From Thalassia testudinum (Eukaryota; Streptophyta; Magnoliopsida; Alismatales; Hydrocharitaceae): DNA of 64,000 nt. The stretch is taken from positions 101,614,001 to 101,678,000 of the forward strand of contig JAZHRO010000022.1 in NCBI GenBank assembly GCA_037157565.1. Direction: 5' to 3'. Positions 44,521 through 55,521 of this stretch are shown here, piece by piece (position 1 is the first letter of the stretch; every line of letters starts with the position of its first letter). The notes below the pieces were generated by a model. It saw only the letters and a program-made list of their open reading frames with translations. It did not search any database and was not told the DNA's origin. The position numbers and the translations under genes are program-made.

Positions 44521-47408
44521 TAGTAACGGCTGTGTCGAGTGTTTCGTCTTTATGTTTTTTATGGTCGTTGTAGTATATGACAAAACAGCTACCAGATTAC
44601 TACAAATTTTTTTTACTCGGAATAACAAGATTTCCCAAGGTTGAACTTAGGGAGCAACTATGATTCTAGAAGCATAAATGTTCACAATTATGTTACAAAA
44701 ATAATAAGAGAGAGAGAGGGAGAGAGAGAGAGAGTTCTCTTTTGTTGGCTTCTTCTCTCTTCCTCTTCTCTTTCTCTTCTTCTGCTTTGGTCGTTCCTCT
44801 TCTTCTTCTTCTTCTTCTTTCTTCTTTTCTTCTTCTGCTTTGCTTCTTCTTCTTCTTTCTTCTTTAACCTACGGCTGTGGTGATCTTTTTCTTCTTTCTC
44901 TTTTCTTTCTCAGCCTGCCTTCTTCTTTCTTCTTCTTCTTCTTTTTCTTCCTTGCGGCTGTGTCTTCTTTCTTCCTTCTCTTTCTTCTTCTTCTCTGCTT
45001 CTGCTTCTTTTCTTTTCCTCTTCTTTCTGCTCTGGCCACTGACCTTCCTTCCTCTTTTCTTCTTCTTTCGGCTGTTGCCCTTCCGACGTCTGATGCGGTG
45101 CTCAGACGGCTTATCTGCGCATTTGCTACAGTTCTTTCCTTCCTTCTTCCTCAGCTCCTCTCCTTCCTTTCTTCTTCTTTAGCTGCTTAGTGCGGCTAAG
45201 GCTTTGTCCACTCCTCCTTTCTTCTTCTTTCTCTTTTCTTCCCTACGCGGATACACACCCATCCGTGTAAAACCTACCCCTACCCCTTCCCCGCGTCTCT
45301 CTTTCTCTCTGAATCTCTCTTAGGAATGCTCTCCCAGAGCTGGGTAATCAGGTTCGGGTAGCACGCCCGGGACCAGGCCCACCGACGTGCGGTGGTGGGC
45401 GAGGAGTGCTTGGTCGGGTAGTCGGATTCGGCCCAGACCCGCGGGGCATGAGCGCGGGCGAGGGCGGGCGAGCGCGTGGCGCACCTCGTGCGTTTCAGGG
45501 ACCTGACCCCTGTGTATTGAAGGCAACCAGCCTGATATACTTTTTTAATTTAAGTGTGGGTGCGCGGCCGCACACTTATGAGGTGGGACTAAAGTCCCAC
45601 CTCCATATTACGCGTCTGCAGGCGAGGGAGTTACTGCCTATTGGGGCAGCAGTGAGGCTCGCGACCCAAATCGCAAGCCTGGGCACCTTCGCAGAGTCAG
45701 TCCGCGCTACCTGGGACTCGTGCCTGGGCTGGAGAAGGCCTGGAGCTGCGAGTGAAAGAGCTACAGCAGCTCAACAATTGCGGCGAGGGGGTGCTGACCT
45801 GAAAGCACAGTGACGGCCTCTCGGCCAAGTCAGATAACGTGGGAAGCTTCGCCGGAGTGCAGCGAAGGCAGTGCGGTGGTCGACGAGGCGCGAGAGCGCC
45901 TGTGGAGGTGGACCTAGGTCAGACTGTGTGTGTGAAAATGGGTTTGTTCGGGAGGTGGTTGGGCGGTGATTGGCAGTGATTGAAGAGGGGGGAACGGTTT
46001 AGTGGAGTGAGGGGGAGCCTCTGGGCTGGTCGGCGAGGGAAGAGGTGGTCTGTGGAAGTGGAATGGACTCGTCGGAGAAGGTGATTGGAGACGGAGCAAA
46101 TGGAGGTGGAAGTGGCGGGCGGTGGAGTAAAAAGGGTAAATTAAGAGAGGGAAAATGTAAGGGGGAGAGAGAGGAAGAGTTCTATCTATTTACTCGACGA
46201 AGGGGGAGAGGGAAGCGTCCGGCTCGTGCCTGCCGGAGCTGAGGATGAAGATGCCCAGGAGGAGGGTATCGGCCACGAGGAGGTGGTCTGAGGGCGCCAG
46301 TTGGTACGGCCTGGAGCGGACGACGGGGCAGAGTAAACTCTACTGTAGGTAGGGCAGCAGAGCGACGAGGAGGAGGAGAAGATCGTCGGAAGCTCGGGCG
46401 CTCTGACCGGAGAGGAGAAGAGATGAAATGTGGGGTATTTCTCCGCCAGAGGAAGCTTGAAGGAGTTGCCGCTCCTTATAAAGGCCTTGGCAGGGAGAGG
46501 GAATCGAGGAGGCGACATGCCTGCCTCGCAGGAGAGTGGCAGGAAAAGATACCCATGCCTTTCATGCATTCGCACGAGAGGCATGATCAATGGTAGAGGT
46601 CATGGGCGGGTCCCTGCGACAGAGGACGTCGCAGGGAACCCCCCGTCTGTTCTATAGGACGGTCGCCCTGCCCTGCGTGGCGCCATCCTCCGCTCAAGGT
46701 CGCCGGAGGTATGGCGCTGTGCAGAAATGGTAGGGAGGACCGTTATGCAAAGAACAACGAGAAGTTAGGAGGCTAAATGTAAGGGTTTCAAAAGATAAGG
46801 GTCAAAAAGTAAATTAAGAGGACCAATTTGTAAAGTCGGTCAAGATGGTCTTTTCTTAGGCCCAAATTTTCATACCAGACTAATTTGAACCTAAGGATTT
46901 TAATGGTGAAATTTTATTTGAGGTTGGATCATGTTTGACTGATTAATTTGCGTAAACACCCAAATTAAGTTATAAATTGGGCATGGTTCTCATTTTAGGT
47001 CAAAATAGGTTGCAAAGGCCAAGTTGAAGGTTCTAAACCCTAGGGAATATTTTTCTATGAATTTGAGAGGGTTTAGTTGATTTTTATCCTACCTCAAACC
47101 TCGTGAATTAAAGTGAGTTTATTTTAGGGTTATAGAATGTCATTTTATTCGTAGAAGTTGCTATAACCCTTTTCAGATCAGATCATCCCACTTCCCTCAT
47201 TGTTAAGCTTGTTTGACCTATGTTTGGACCCTTAATTACCCTATTTGGATACTGCATTGGTGAAACTGCAATTTTACCCCTTATGGTTTGTTTTATTCTT
47301 TAACTCAGAATTCTCTGAGTTAGGCCTCTCTTTAGGTCTTGTAGGAGCTTTTTCACACATATTTGGATTAGATTATGCTAGTTAGGGTTCATGATGAGAT
47401 TCTCATCA
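44521..47408 (-). repeat. 5' LTR of the minus-strand Athila element (LTR-B)
   Basis: About 2.89 kb; minus-strand start TGATGAGAATCTCATCAT at 47,408, end CCGTTACTA at 44,521 (the expected final CCA has become CTA). It holds a TTC/CT-rich tract (44,745-45,245 on the plus strand), a USE-like inverted repeat (45,579-45,603) and TTAAATTAA 25 bases away. The right boundary is inside the outer LTR-A. Confidence 0.88.
45545..45603 (-). promoter_or_regulatory. USE-like palindrome and TATA-like box, LTR-B copy 5
   Basis: Minus strand: GGAGGTGGGACTTTAGTCCC then ACCTCA, a 25-base gap, TTAAATTAA. Same geometry as in the other LTR-B copies. Confidence 0.45.
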
Positions 47409-48925
47409 CAAACAACAGTACTTTACATTTCACATGCAGCTATTATCCAATTACAGGCAATTGTTATTATTTTATTTACTCATCTAAGACTGCAATTCAT
47501 GCATTCAATACCATTATTCCAGAGTTTCTAGTCCTAAGATTCATGTCATATCCTAGGATTTAACCTTCATTCCAGCATTTACAGTCCTAGGATTCATGCC
47601 ACACCCTAGGATCTAATATTCATTCCAGTGTTTCTAGACGTAGGATTCATGCCACACCCTAGGATCTAATATTCATTCCACTGTTTCTAGTCCTAGGATT
47701 CATGCCACGCCCTAGGATCTAATATTTCATTCCAGATATGCATTCATGTTTGTAATTAAACTAGGGGAAGCCACTCTACCCGCAAAACCAGATGTAATGG
47801 GGGCTCGATCAGCAGGTCCACGTGCCTCCGCAACCCCAAACCTGCAACGGAATGAGGTCCTAACACAAGGATCAACCACAAGAAACCACTTAGGACATGA
47901 TAAAAGCATTCCAACAAGTAGAGGAATTTATACGAAGAAGAACAGAATCTTAATTGCGGAAATCAGACCTCAAACGGATCCTAAACGGGTCAAAAATGAC
48001 AATCCTGACTCAAATCAGACATCTGGAAGATGTTCCAGACGTCTTGAAAGGAGTTCAGACTCATACCTTACTTTGCGCTACTCCTCAGACGTCCAGGGAT
48101 CCTGCTGAACCATCTGGACCTAGTTCCAGACGTCCGACCACCTCTCCGGACGTATGGAGATGCTCTCCGCCGTCTGGTGCCTCGCCCAGACGTCTGAACC
48201 GCGTGGGAGGGTGTGTCTTGCGCCTTCCCGAAGCGAATCCTGCACACGCGACGCAAATCTTCTCAACACGGCATGTCTCAGAGACTTGGCGGAACGACCT
48301 GTATGTCCGTATCTGCAAAAGGAGGTATAGGGTGCATGACGTACCTCTCAGTCGTCTGGAGCTCCTTCCAGACGTCGTCCGTGTCGTCTGGATGTAGGTC
48401 CAAACGTCTGATTCTGGGATAAATCCCAGAATCAGAAGCTCCTTCATCTTCTTCCTGCTGCATGCGGCTACGCCGCGCTCGCTCGTCCGTTGCTCTAGCT
48501 GTAGCAGCATCAGGGGAAACCTCCCTGGTACACCTCTCCTCCATGCACGCGCCGACCGGCCGTGAGCTACTCCGATGAGCTCTCGCGCGAGCTCGCGCGC
48601 TCTCCTCTCCTCTCCTCCTCCCACTGCTCCTTTCCGCCGCTTCGCTTGCTGCACTCGCCGCTCTCGCTCTTGCTGGAGGAAGGAGAAGGTGGCTGGAAGT
48701 GGGGTGGTGTGAGGGAGAGGAGGGGGGTATATGTAGGCGTGGGGGGGGAAGGGTTCTGCATTTGATGAGGGAAAAGAAAGAGAAGAAAGGTGGTGGAGCT
48801 CAGTGCCGCACGTAGACTCAAGGTCGTATGCACAGAAATTGATTTTCAAACATCTGGGAAGGCGTCCAGACGTCTGACCCAAGTCCCAGATGTCTTAAAG
48901 GACTTTAATGGCATGGGTCTTAACA
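47409..48925 (-). repeat. 5' LTR of the outer Tekay element, distal part
   Basis: Continues the LTR broken at 28,996; about 138 bases present in the 3' LTR are missing at the break. Minus-strand start TGTTAAGACCCATGCC at 48,925. Four 53-bp tandem units at 47,517-47,741; six GACGTC sites between 48,035 and 48,875; TATA-like CTACATATACC near 48,728. Confidence 0.88.
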
Positions 48926-48930
48926 GATAA
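48926..48930. repeat. Target-site duplication GATAA, right copy
   Basis: Identical to 11,357-11,361 at the other end of the nested block. Five-base duplications are normal for Ty3/gypsy integration. Confidence 0.85.
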
Positions 48931-49524
48931 ACCTGTCCAAAAGATGTCTGTTGGGTAGCGGTTATCGCATTTGTTACTTCACAATCATGACCCATGAGGA
49001 TCGTAGGTAACATGCACCCAAATGTGCACAATTTGATTGGCTGTTATGATTAGATCTCAAGGATCGTGCATGGAAGTCAACATACAAGTTACGGAACAAG
49101 CATGCTATATATGTGAGTTGTCGTCGTCGTATGGGGGCACGTGTGCATAAGGCAAGAAAGTAACAAGAACAATATTGTATTCTCTTATTTCATATACTTA
49201 GTGTAAATTCGAGGGTTTATACTCCCTCCCCAGACACAAACTTTTGTAACCAAACCCTACTTAGCTTTTTATGTGATTGGATGTATTGATTGTTTTCTTT
49301 CAAATTTAAGTAGACCTTTTTCCTATCTGCAAACTTGATAAGACTCTGAGAAGAAGGTTTTGATTAACTGTGTTATGGGAGGAGGAGGGTGGGTCAACTC
49401 TGGATTGGGAAGGAGGGTAGGATGAGATTGGGGATGGATTGAGTAAAAGGTGAGACTTTTGGAGTCGTTGGATCTGATGAGATACAACGGTTGAGACGAA
49501 GGGCTTCAAGAAATTAGGTGCAAC
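48931..49524. other. Gene-free DNA between the nested block and the copia element
   Basis: No coding potential. Contains the right copy (49,360-49,480) of the 120-bp repeat seen at 10,958-11,080, and a short palindrome GTGCAAC, CTA, GTTGCAC near 49,520 at the broken end of the copia element. Confidence 0.6.
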
Positions 49525-50148
49525 CTAGTTGCACACTCCCTTTTGTAAGAACAACAAAGAGGAATCAATCTGAGACCCTTGAAATAGTAGTGTTGTTAGC
49601 CTCTGAAACCATGCTCGAGGAGATTGCCTTAATCCATATAAGGATCTCCATAATTTATAAACATAATCCGGACAGTCCTTTTCAATGAAACCTTGAGGTT
49701 GTAACATGAATACATCTTCTTCTAAATAGCCATGAAGAAAGGCATTATGAATGTCAAGTTGTCGTAGATGCCACCCTTTTGTAACAACTAAAGTAAGAAG
49801 TAACCACACCGTAGTATACTTGATCACCAGACTCTAAGTTTCAAAGAAATCTTCCCCTTCTCTTTGGTGAAAGCCTTTAGCAACTAATCTAGCTTTGTAT
49901 CTATCCACTGAGCCATCGGGTCCCCTCTTTATCTTGTAAACCCACTTATTTCCAATCACATTCATCCCGGACACTAAGGGAACCGATATCCAAGTTCCAT
50001 TTTGAATCAGTGCTTTAATTTCCTCTTCCATTGCCTTAAGCCAATGAGAATGCTTAGAAGCAACGGAAAATGAAGATGGTTCTAATTCTTGGTATTTAGT
50101 ATGATAAACATTCTTTTTAAAAATTCCATGCATAGATCGAGCTTGCAT
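49525..50148 (-). pseudogene. Copia reverse transcriptase, N-terminal half
   Basis: From 50,148: HSHWLKAMEEEIKALIQNGT, GNKWVYKIKRGPDGSVDRYK and ARLVAKGFHQREG; after a break at about 49,830: MIKYTTVWLLLTLVV..., RQLDIHNAFLHGYLEEDVFM, GFIEKDCPDYVYKLWRSLYG and LRQSPRAWFQRL. The first catalytic Asp (QLDIHNAF; relatives QLDVNNAF) is kept. The frame is lost after GSQIDSSLF, before YVDD. Confidence 0.9.
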
Positions 50149-51460
50149 GGTATGAGTTCTTTCTGGAGCATCTTGTGTCTAGGGAGAAATCAATCGCGGC
50201 ATAGGAGCTTCAAGTGGATGAGATACAAAGTACGTTGGACTCAACTAAGGTGATACCACTGGTCTATCAGAAATATTATTAACTGCAGAAAGTTGTGGTT
50301 GCTGAGAAATTGAAGAATTAACCATAGAAAGTGGAAAGGGGGCCAACTGAATAGATGTTTTAGTATCATTTGCACTAGTTGAAACACTTACTGAGGGTTC
50401 CACAATATTTTTATATAGTAGAAAATGTTCATTAAAGAACACATGGCGAGAAATTATAATCTTGTTAGTCATTAGGTTATAGCAATAGTATGCTTTATGA
50501 TGAATGGCATAACCCAGAAAAATATGTGCAGTTGACTAAGATTGAAGCTTATGTGTATTGTACGGCCGTAGAAGTGGATAAGCAACACATCCAAATACTT
50601 TAAGAAACATATAATCTACTCTCTCTCTATAAGGCATCTCAAATGAGCAGATATTTTGTGTTGTTCCAGAAGAATTAGAGAGAATAGAGACGTTAATCAA
50701 ATGAGCAGCAAAACATAGAGGAGCTTTAGCCTGAGATAATAGTGCAAGAGCCACATCTGTCAAATGTCGATTTTCCTCTTCGCAATACCATTTTATTGTG
50801 GTGTATAAGGAGTAGATATTCTATGTAAAATTCCATGCTTCATGAGCCAAATATGTCAGTGTTGAAATTCTCCCCCCCAATATACTTGTATCCATTTATT
50901 GAAAAAGATGGAGACATCCAAACATCACTAAACACATGGTTGAATGGTTCTGAACTAACAATAAATGTCGAAGATAAATGCAATCTATGTAATTTGGACC
51001 AAAAACAAACATCACATGGAGATGAGGCAACTTTAGAACCAATAAGAGGGAACCGAAAACGGTGGATAAGCTTTTGAAGAGTGGCATTATTAACATGGCC
51101 TAGGTGATACTGCCATGTATTTAATGTATGTGTTGTTGCAGAACATTCCTATGGAGAGCAAGAGCCATCTGTGGTTGACACATGTGCTGATTTTGGAAGC
51201 CAAACTCGATAGAGACCCTAATGCTTCTTTTACCCCGCAGTAGAACCTTTTGAGAATGTAGATCCTTAACATATAAAACTTCAGGGTGAAGTTCAAAAAA
51301 GCAACTATTATCTTTGGTAAAACGGGGAGTGGATAGTAAATTCTTCTTTTCATCCTAGCAACACAAAATTTGCTTTCAAACATAGAGGATGAGAAGAATG
51401 AGAAATAATTGAAGTAACAGTGTGCGTGATAGCAAGAGCATCCCCATTCACAAATTTATT
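50149..51460 (-). pseudogene. Copia integrase remnants
   Basis: Pieces of integrase in several frames: HLGHVNNATLQKLI (zinc head side), FSDVWMSPSFSINGYKYI (start of the core), then, in another frame, MKHGILHRISTPYTPQ, then LTDVALALLSQAKAPL, FLKVFGCVAYPLLRPYNTHK and KIIISRHVFFNEHF. The core between GYKY and HGILHR is missing, which removes at least one catalytic Asp. Not functional. Confidence 0.8.
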
Positions 51461-52533
51461 ATGTCAGAGCCAACATACTCTTGATTGATATCAAGATTTT
51501 TAATGTTCTTTGTAAGATGATGAGTGGCTCCACTATCCGGATACCAAGGTTGAACATTTGAGCCATCAACAAATTGTGCTTGAGGAGAATCATCAAGAGA
51601 GTTATAACGATTATAACAAGTGAGCACAGTATGATTAAAATGCCTACAAATCTAGCATTGAACACTAGTAGCCAAGGAACCACGTCGGCCATAACTAGGA
51701 CCTCGCCCAGAATAAGGTTGGAATTGACCACAAGAACCAGTGAAATTTCTGCCAGCACGATAAGAAAATTGACCACGTCATCCACAGAAACGACCATGCC
51801 CTCTTGGATAAGATTGACCACGAGAGGCTTGATTGATATGTAAATCAAACATTGGCTGAGTTCTTATAAGTCGTTGTTTATGTGCCAACGGATGCCCAAC
51901 AAGTTCATCAAAGGTAATAGCAGTTGGACGAGTAGATAATGAAGTGACCATAGAATCATACTCAGAACCGAGTCTACTAAGCACAGCTAAGACCAAATTA
52001 TCAACATCAAGTAGTTTGGCAAACGTAGCCAAGTTTAGAGAAAGAACTTTTGCCTTTCGTATATAATCAGAAATTGACATATCGCCCTTGTTAAGTGAGT
52101 TCAACTCTGTTTTATATTGTAGAATTCTTGACCAAGTCTGGGTGGCAAGATATGTCTCAAGAAAAGTCCAAATTTGAGAAGATGAACTCAAATTAGTGAT
52201 TTGAGTTCCAATGTCCTCACCAATAGAAGAGAGGATCCAATTAAGTATCAGCTAATCCTTTCGATATCACGCTAAATACTCATCGGAAATAAACCCAAAC
52301 CCAACCGATGTTGTACTGACACAAGATGGTGGAGGACACGAAACATCAACCACACCCACTAAATTATATGCTCGCAACAAAGAAACAAACTAAGCTCTCC
52401 AAAGAAAGTAGTTGGATACATTCAGTTTGAATGGAATAATGTGATGAATAGAAGTAGGGATGCTAGACAGCATTAGAGGGGAATGTGAAGAAATCAGACC
52501 TGAGGAGAAAGCATCAGAACTTGAAGATGACAT
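51461..52533 (-). pseudogene. Copia gag and gag-pol linker
   Basis: An ATG at 52,533 opens SSSSDAFSSGLISSHSP; later IPFKLNVSNYFLWRA, then TFLETYLATQTWSRILQYKT, LNSLNKGDMSISDYIRKAK and FDELVGHPLAHKQRL. Three in-frame stops between 52,240 and 52,400 (TAG, TGA, TAG), each a change that C-to-T mutation makes from CAG or TGG. The zinc-knuckle side below 51,780 is out of frame. Confidence 0.85.
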
Positions 52534-52612
52534 GATCAATTGCACTCAAGCACAAATCAAACGTGAGAAGAAGGATTGATCCAAGACCAAACATTTGAAT
52601 CACCCTATCAAA

Positions 52613-52624
52613 GCTCTGATACCA
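52613..52624 (-). other. Primer-binding site of the copia element
   Basis: TGGTATCAGAGC on the minus strand, complementary to initiator tRNA-Met, directly beside the LTR end TTTAGCA. Confidence 0.9.
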
Positions 52625-52810
52625 TGCTAAATCCAATGGTTTCTGAAATAGGGGAGAACGAACAAGCCTGCAATACAAAATAGACAACTATAAGAATTGA
52701 TCCATACCCACGTCCAGTTTGTTACAGGAGGTATATATATCCCCTTATGACAATTGCAAACACCCCCTCAAGGAAGTAGGATAAACCCATATCAACATTT
52801 ACTGCTAACA
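52625..52810 (-). repeat. 5' LTR of the copia element
   Basis: About 186 bp, minus-strand TGTTAGCAGTAAATG ... GGATTTAGCA, with a TATA box GGATATATATACC around 52,730-52,742. Short LTRs are typical of copia elements. Confidence 0.85.
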
Positions 52811-53127
52811 CTTAGTTCCTCGTACTTCACCCTATTTGAATGGTACTGAACGGGAATACAATCCATGAAAGGTGCAATTTCGCAACGGCTACTCTTAACA
52901 TTCAGTTTCCAGTGAAACTTTTTTGGGGAGATTTTGTAGAGTTTGATGCAGTTGATTATAAGATATTATTGTTATTTATTTTGTTCTTTCTTAATTGATT
53001 ATATCGAAAGAGATGATAGATATCAACGATTATCAAAGCACGATCCTAAAGACCTTACAGTAACACGTGGGTTACCAGCTAACATGATGCAAAACTAGGA
53101 TAGATCTACCGAACAAATCTATAAATT

Positions 53128-53163
<36 letters not shown>

Positions 53164-54703
53164 GCGAATTCAGATACGTTGAAAAGTGAGAAATTAAACA
53201 AACACGTTGATCCTTAGCTTTTATTTTAGCAACTCCATGAACACGCGATCCTTCCATGCATCCTCTTACGGAAATGATTCAAGAGTGACGAGGAAAACAC
53301 TGAAAAATAATTACATTTTGTCACCCACTATGACTGAATTGTGGTTCGGATATGGAAGAGAGGGGAGGAGGATGAGGAAGAGGGAGAGGGGGTGGCGGCT
53401 GTGGTCTAGGAAATAAAGGAGAAAGGAGGGAAGGTGACAAATGTGATGTGTAGGATCTTAAACATCGAGCATATTAGAAGAGGGTAGATCCAGTCATGGG
53501 TCGGATCAATCGGATTAAATTTTTAAACATTTTAATATCAACCCATGTGTCTATAAATTTGTCTCAAATTCTTTTTCTAAGGATCAGGTTCAACCTGAGT
53601 TGACCCATAAGTTAAGTATAAAGAATTTCAAAATTTTAAATATAAATATAGATAAAGATACAATACAAATGATAAAAAACATAAATATAAGTATGCTAAA
53701 AAAAAATATAAGTGAAATGAGAAAAAGAAATCAAATCTACTTTAGTTAAAACATAATAAAAGTCACAGATGTTCATCATTCATATAAAAAGTAAACAATT
53801 GATTAATTCATCGTGAAACCACATCTTAAAAAAATTATAAATCATTTGAAATTTAGAAAAAAATATAAGTAATCCTATATTAATGTATTATCAATTTAAT
53901 CCCTAATTTCTATTAACAACTTTCAATTTATTATTTTGTATTGTGTTAACTATCGAGTATAGACTCATGTTTCTCCCTTATTTAATGTGCTTATCTGGGT
54001 ATACTAAAGGTCCTTTAATTCATAATTAAAAAAAAAAAGATAAATGAAGAAATGGTAGATGAGTTGTAAGGTGGTTGTTGGTCTAATAGACCTTTCTCAT
54101 TCCTCAGGTTAAATAGATGATTCATAATGTTAGATGTCGTTATTGGATGTCTTGTATGATACTTGGAGAGGGGTGGAGATTTTGGGGAAGTAAGATAATG
54201 GTTAAATAGATAAAAAATTTGACATCCAACAAAGAAGAATAGGATTTTTAGAGTTACAAGTTAAGACTCTTAAAGTTCTTAATTTTAAATATTAATGATT
54301 TACAAATTAGGTTGGGTCAAGTTGAGTTGTACATTGGAGACTTAAGCCCACCTATTTAATATTGGATTAATTAGAGGATCAGGTCAAGTCAGGTCATAAT
54401 AAAAAAATCAAAATCCAAACCTACTCATTTTACAAGTCAAGTGGGTCAAGTCAATCGAACCCTTAACTTATGAACAGAGAAAGGAAAGATGAATAGTATA
54501 ATATAATTAAAAATATAAAAATAAAAGTCAAATCACAGATATGAACGACCAATACATGATGAGTTCCTTCACACATGTTCTCAACTATCTAAATCTCTGA
54601 CGTAAGATTTTTGACATAATTTCCTTAATTAAGAGGAAATTAATTTAGTATAACAAGAGATTATTAACGTACCATCTTAATTCAATTACAAGAAAATAAA
54701 TAA

Positions 54704-54770
<67 letters not shown>

Positions 54771-55521
54771 TTAAGTAAATAAACTTTAAACTAAAATCTT
54801 AAATCTCCCAGTAAGATATAATTATAAAAGATAAAAAAAGATACATCAGGCGTATTGAAAATTCGGAGTTAATGGATGTTTATCTTAAAAAAAATAAAAC
54901 CAAAAGAAAAGAAAAGAGATACGAAATGAATATGAAATCCAGGCCTAATAGTAACGAGCCTAATCCAATCCAAGCTCGATGGAAACCAGAGCCTATAGTT
55001 CCTCCAGTCGGAGTCATGAAATCACTCGATCTGGCTTATGATCACAACTTCAATTCTCAACGGGGAGTGTTAAACTTTAATGAGAATGGTGGTTTGATTT
55101 CAAATCGTATCCTTCCTCTCGTATAAACAAGACATCATCGTAAAATGACTAGCATTTGAATTGTTTTTATTTTTGATCCTGTAACCCCCTATTCCACATA
55201 ATATCCAGAAGTGTCATATTTTTCGACCTTTTCCATTTCGAAAAATTAAGCTATTTTGAGAAAAAAATAAATAAAAAGGAAACAAAGAAAGGTGGAGCAA
55301 AAAAAGAACCTTCCCATGACTCATGCACACGCCAACGGACACCACTCTTACTCAAAATTAAGGAAACATTTAAAATGCAGACGAGGCGGGCTATTATTGT
55401 CTCAAATTATTGTACATCATGGAAATCACCAGCATCGATTTATTGTCTCAAATGACTCCCAAGAACACAGCCAAGGAGACAATTAATACAGGGATTCTAT
55501 ATGGCTTGATGTATCTATCCA
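52811..55521. other. Gene-free 3' flank of GH3 copy 2
   Basis: From 52,915 on it is the counterpart of 85-2,638. No coding potential. The main difference is a long TA microsatellite at 54,708-54,768. Confidence 0.6.
54708..54768. repeat. TA dinucleotide microsatellite
   Basis: About 30 TA units in a row. The matching place in copy 1 (near 1,785-1,800) has only a few. Confidence 0.95.

Larger units (their letters stand above)
34277..47408 (-). mobile_element. Athila-type Ty3/gypsy element, minus strand
   Basis: 13.1 kb. Minus-strand order: 5' LTR (47,408-44,521), primer site (44,516-44,500), leader, one long gag-protease-RT-RNase H-integrase frame (43,578-38,032) with stop codons but no frame change that I can find, about 1.7 kb of non-coding 3' sequence, polypurine tract GGGGG (36,339-36,344), truncated 3' LTR (36,337-34,277). 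The RT text, the primer site and the gag match the Athila lineage. No envelope-like frame is visible. The 3' LTR lacks its distal third, where it abuts the plus-strand Athila copy. Confidence 0.9.
11362..48925 (-). mobile_element. Outer Tekay-type Ty3/gypsy element with nested insertions
   Basis: A minus-strand chromovirus-type element whose two ends are TG...CA LTR termini flanked by the same 5 bases, GATAA (11,357-11,361 and 48,926-48,930). Order on the minus strand: 5' LTR (48,925-47,409 and 28,996-27,780, interrupted), primer-binding site (27,776-27,765), gag (fragment 19,772-19,686, then 17,021-16,711), protease, reverse transcriptase, integrase end with a chromodomain-like tail, 3' LTR (14,142-11,362). 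The zinc-knuckle gag, the initiator tRNA-Met primer site and the tail point to the Tekay/Del lineage. RNase H and the integrase core are missing, so this copy cannot move by itself. Roughly 28 kb of the span consists of later insertions. Confidence 0.85.
49525..52810 (-). mobile_element. Ty1/copia element, 3'-truncated and decayed
   Basis: Minus-strand order: 5' LTR (52,810-52,625), primer site, gag, integrase remnants, first half of reverse transcriptase, then loss of similarity near 49,530 before the YVDD motif. No RNase H and no 3' LTR. Many stops, shifts and at least one internal deletion in integrase. Confidence 0.88.

Noticed and set aside
48085..48882. 265-codon frame on the minus strand, with similar ones at 13,309-13,977, 20,395-20,985, 60,001-60,594 and 63,216-63,941
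   Set aside because: All lie in the GACGTC array of LTR-A and repeat peptides like SRRL, PDVW and LQTSG, which are the array read in frame. No start context, domain or shared frame between copies.
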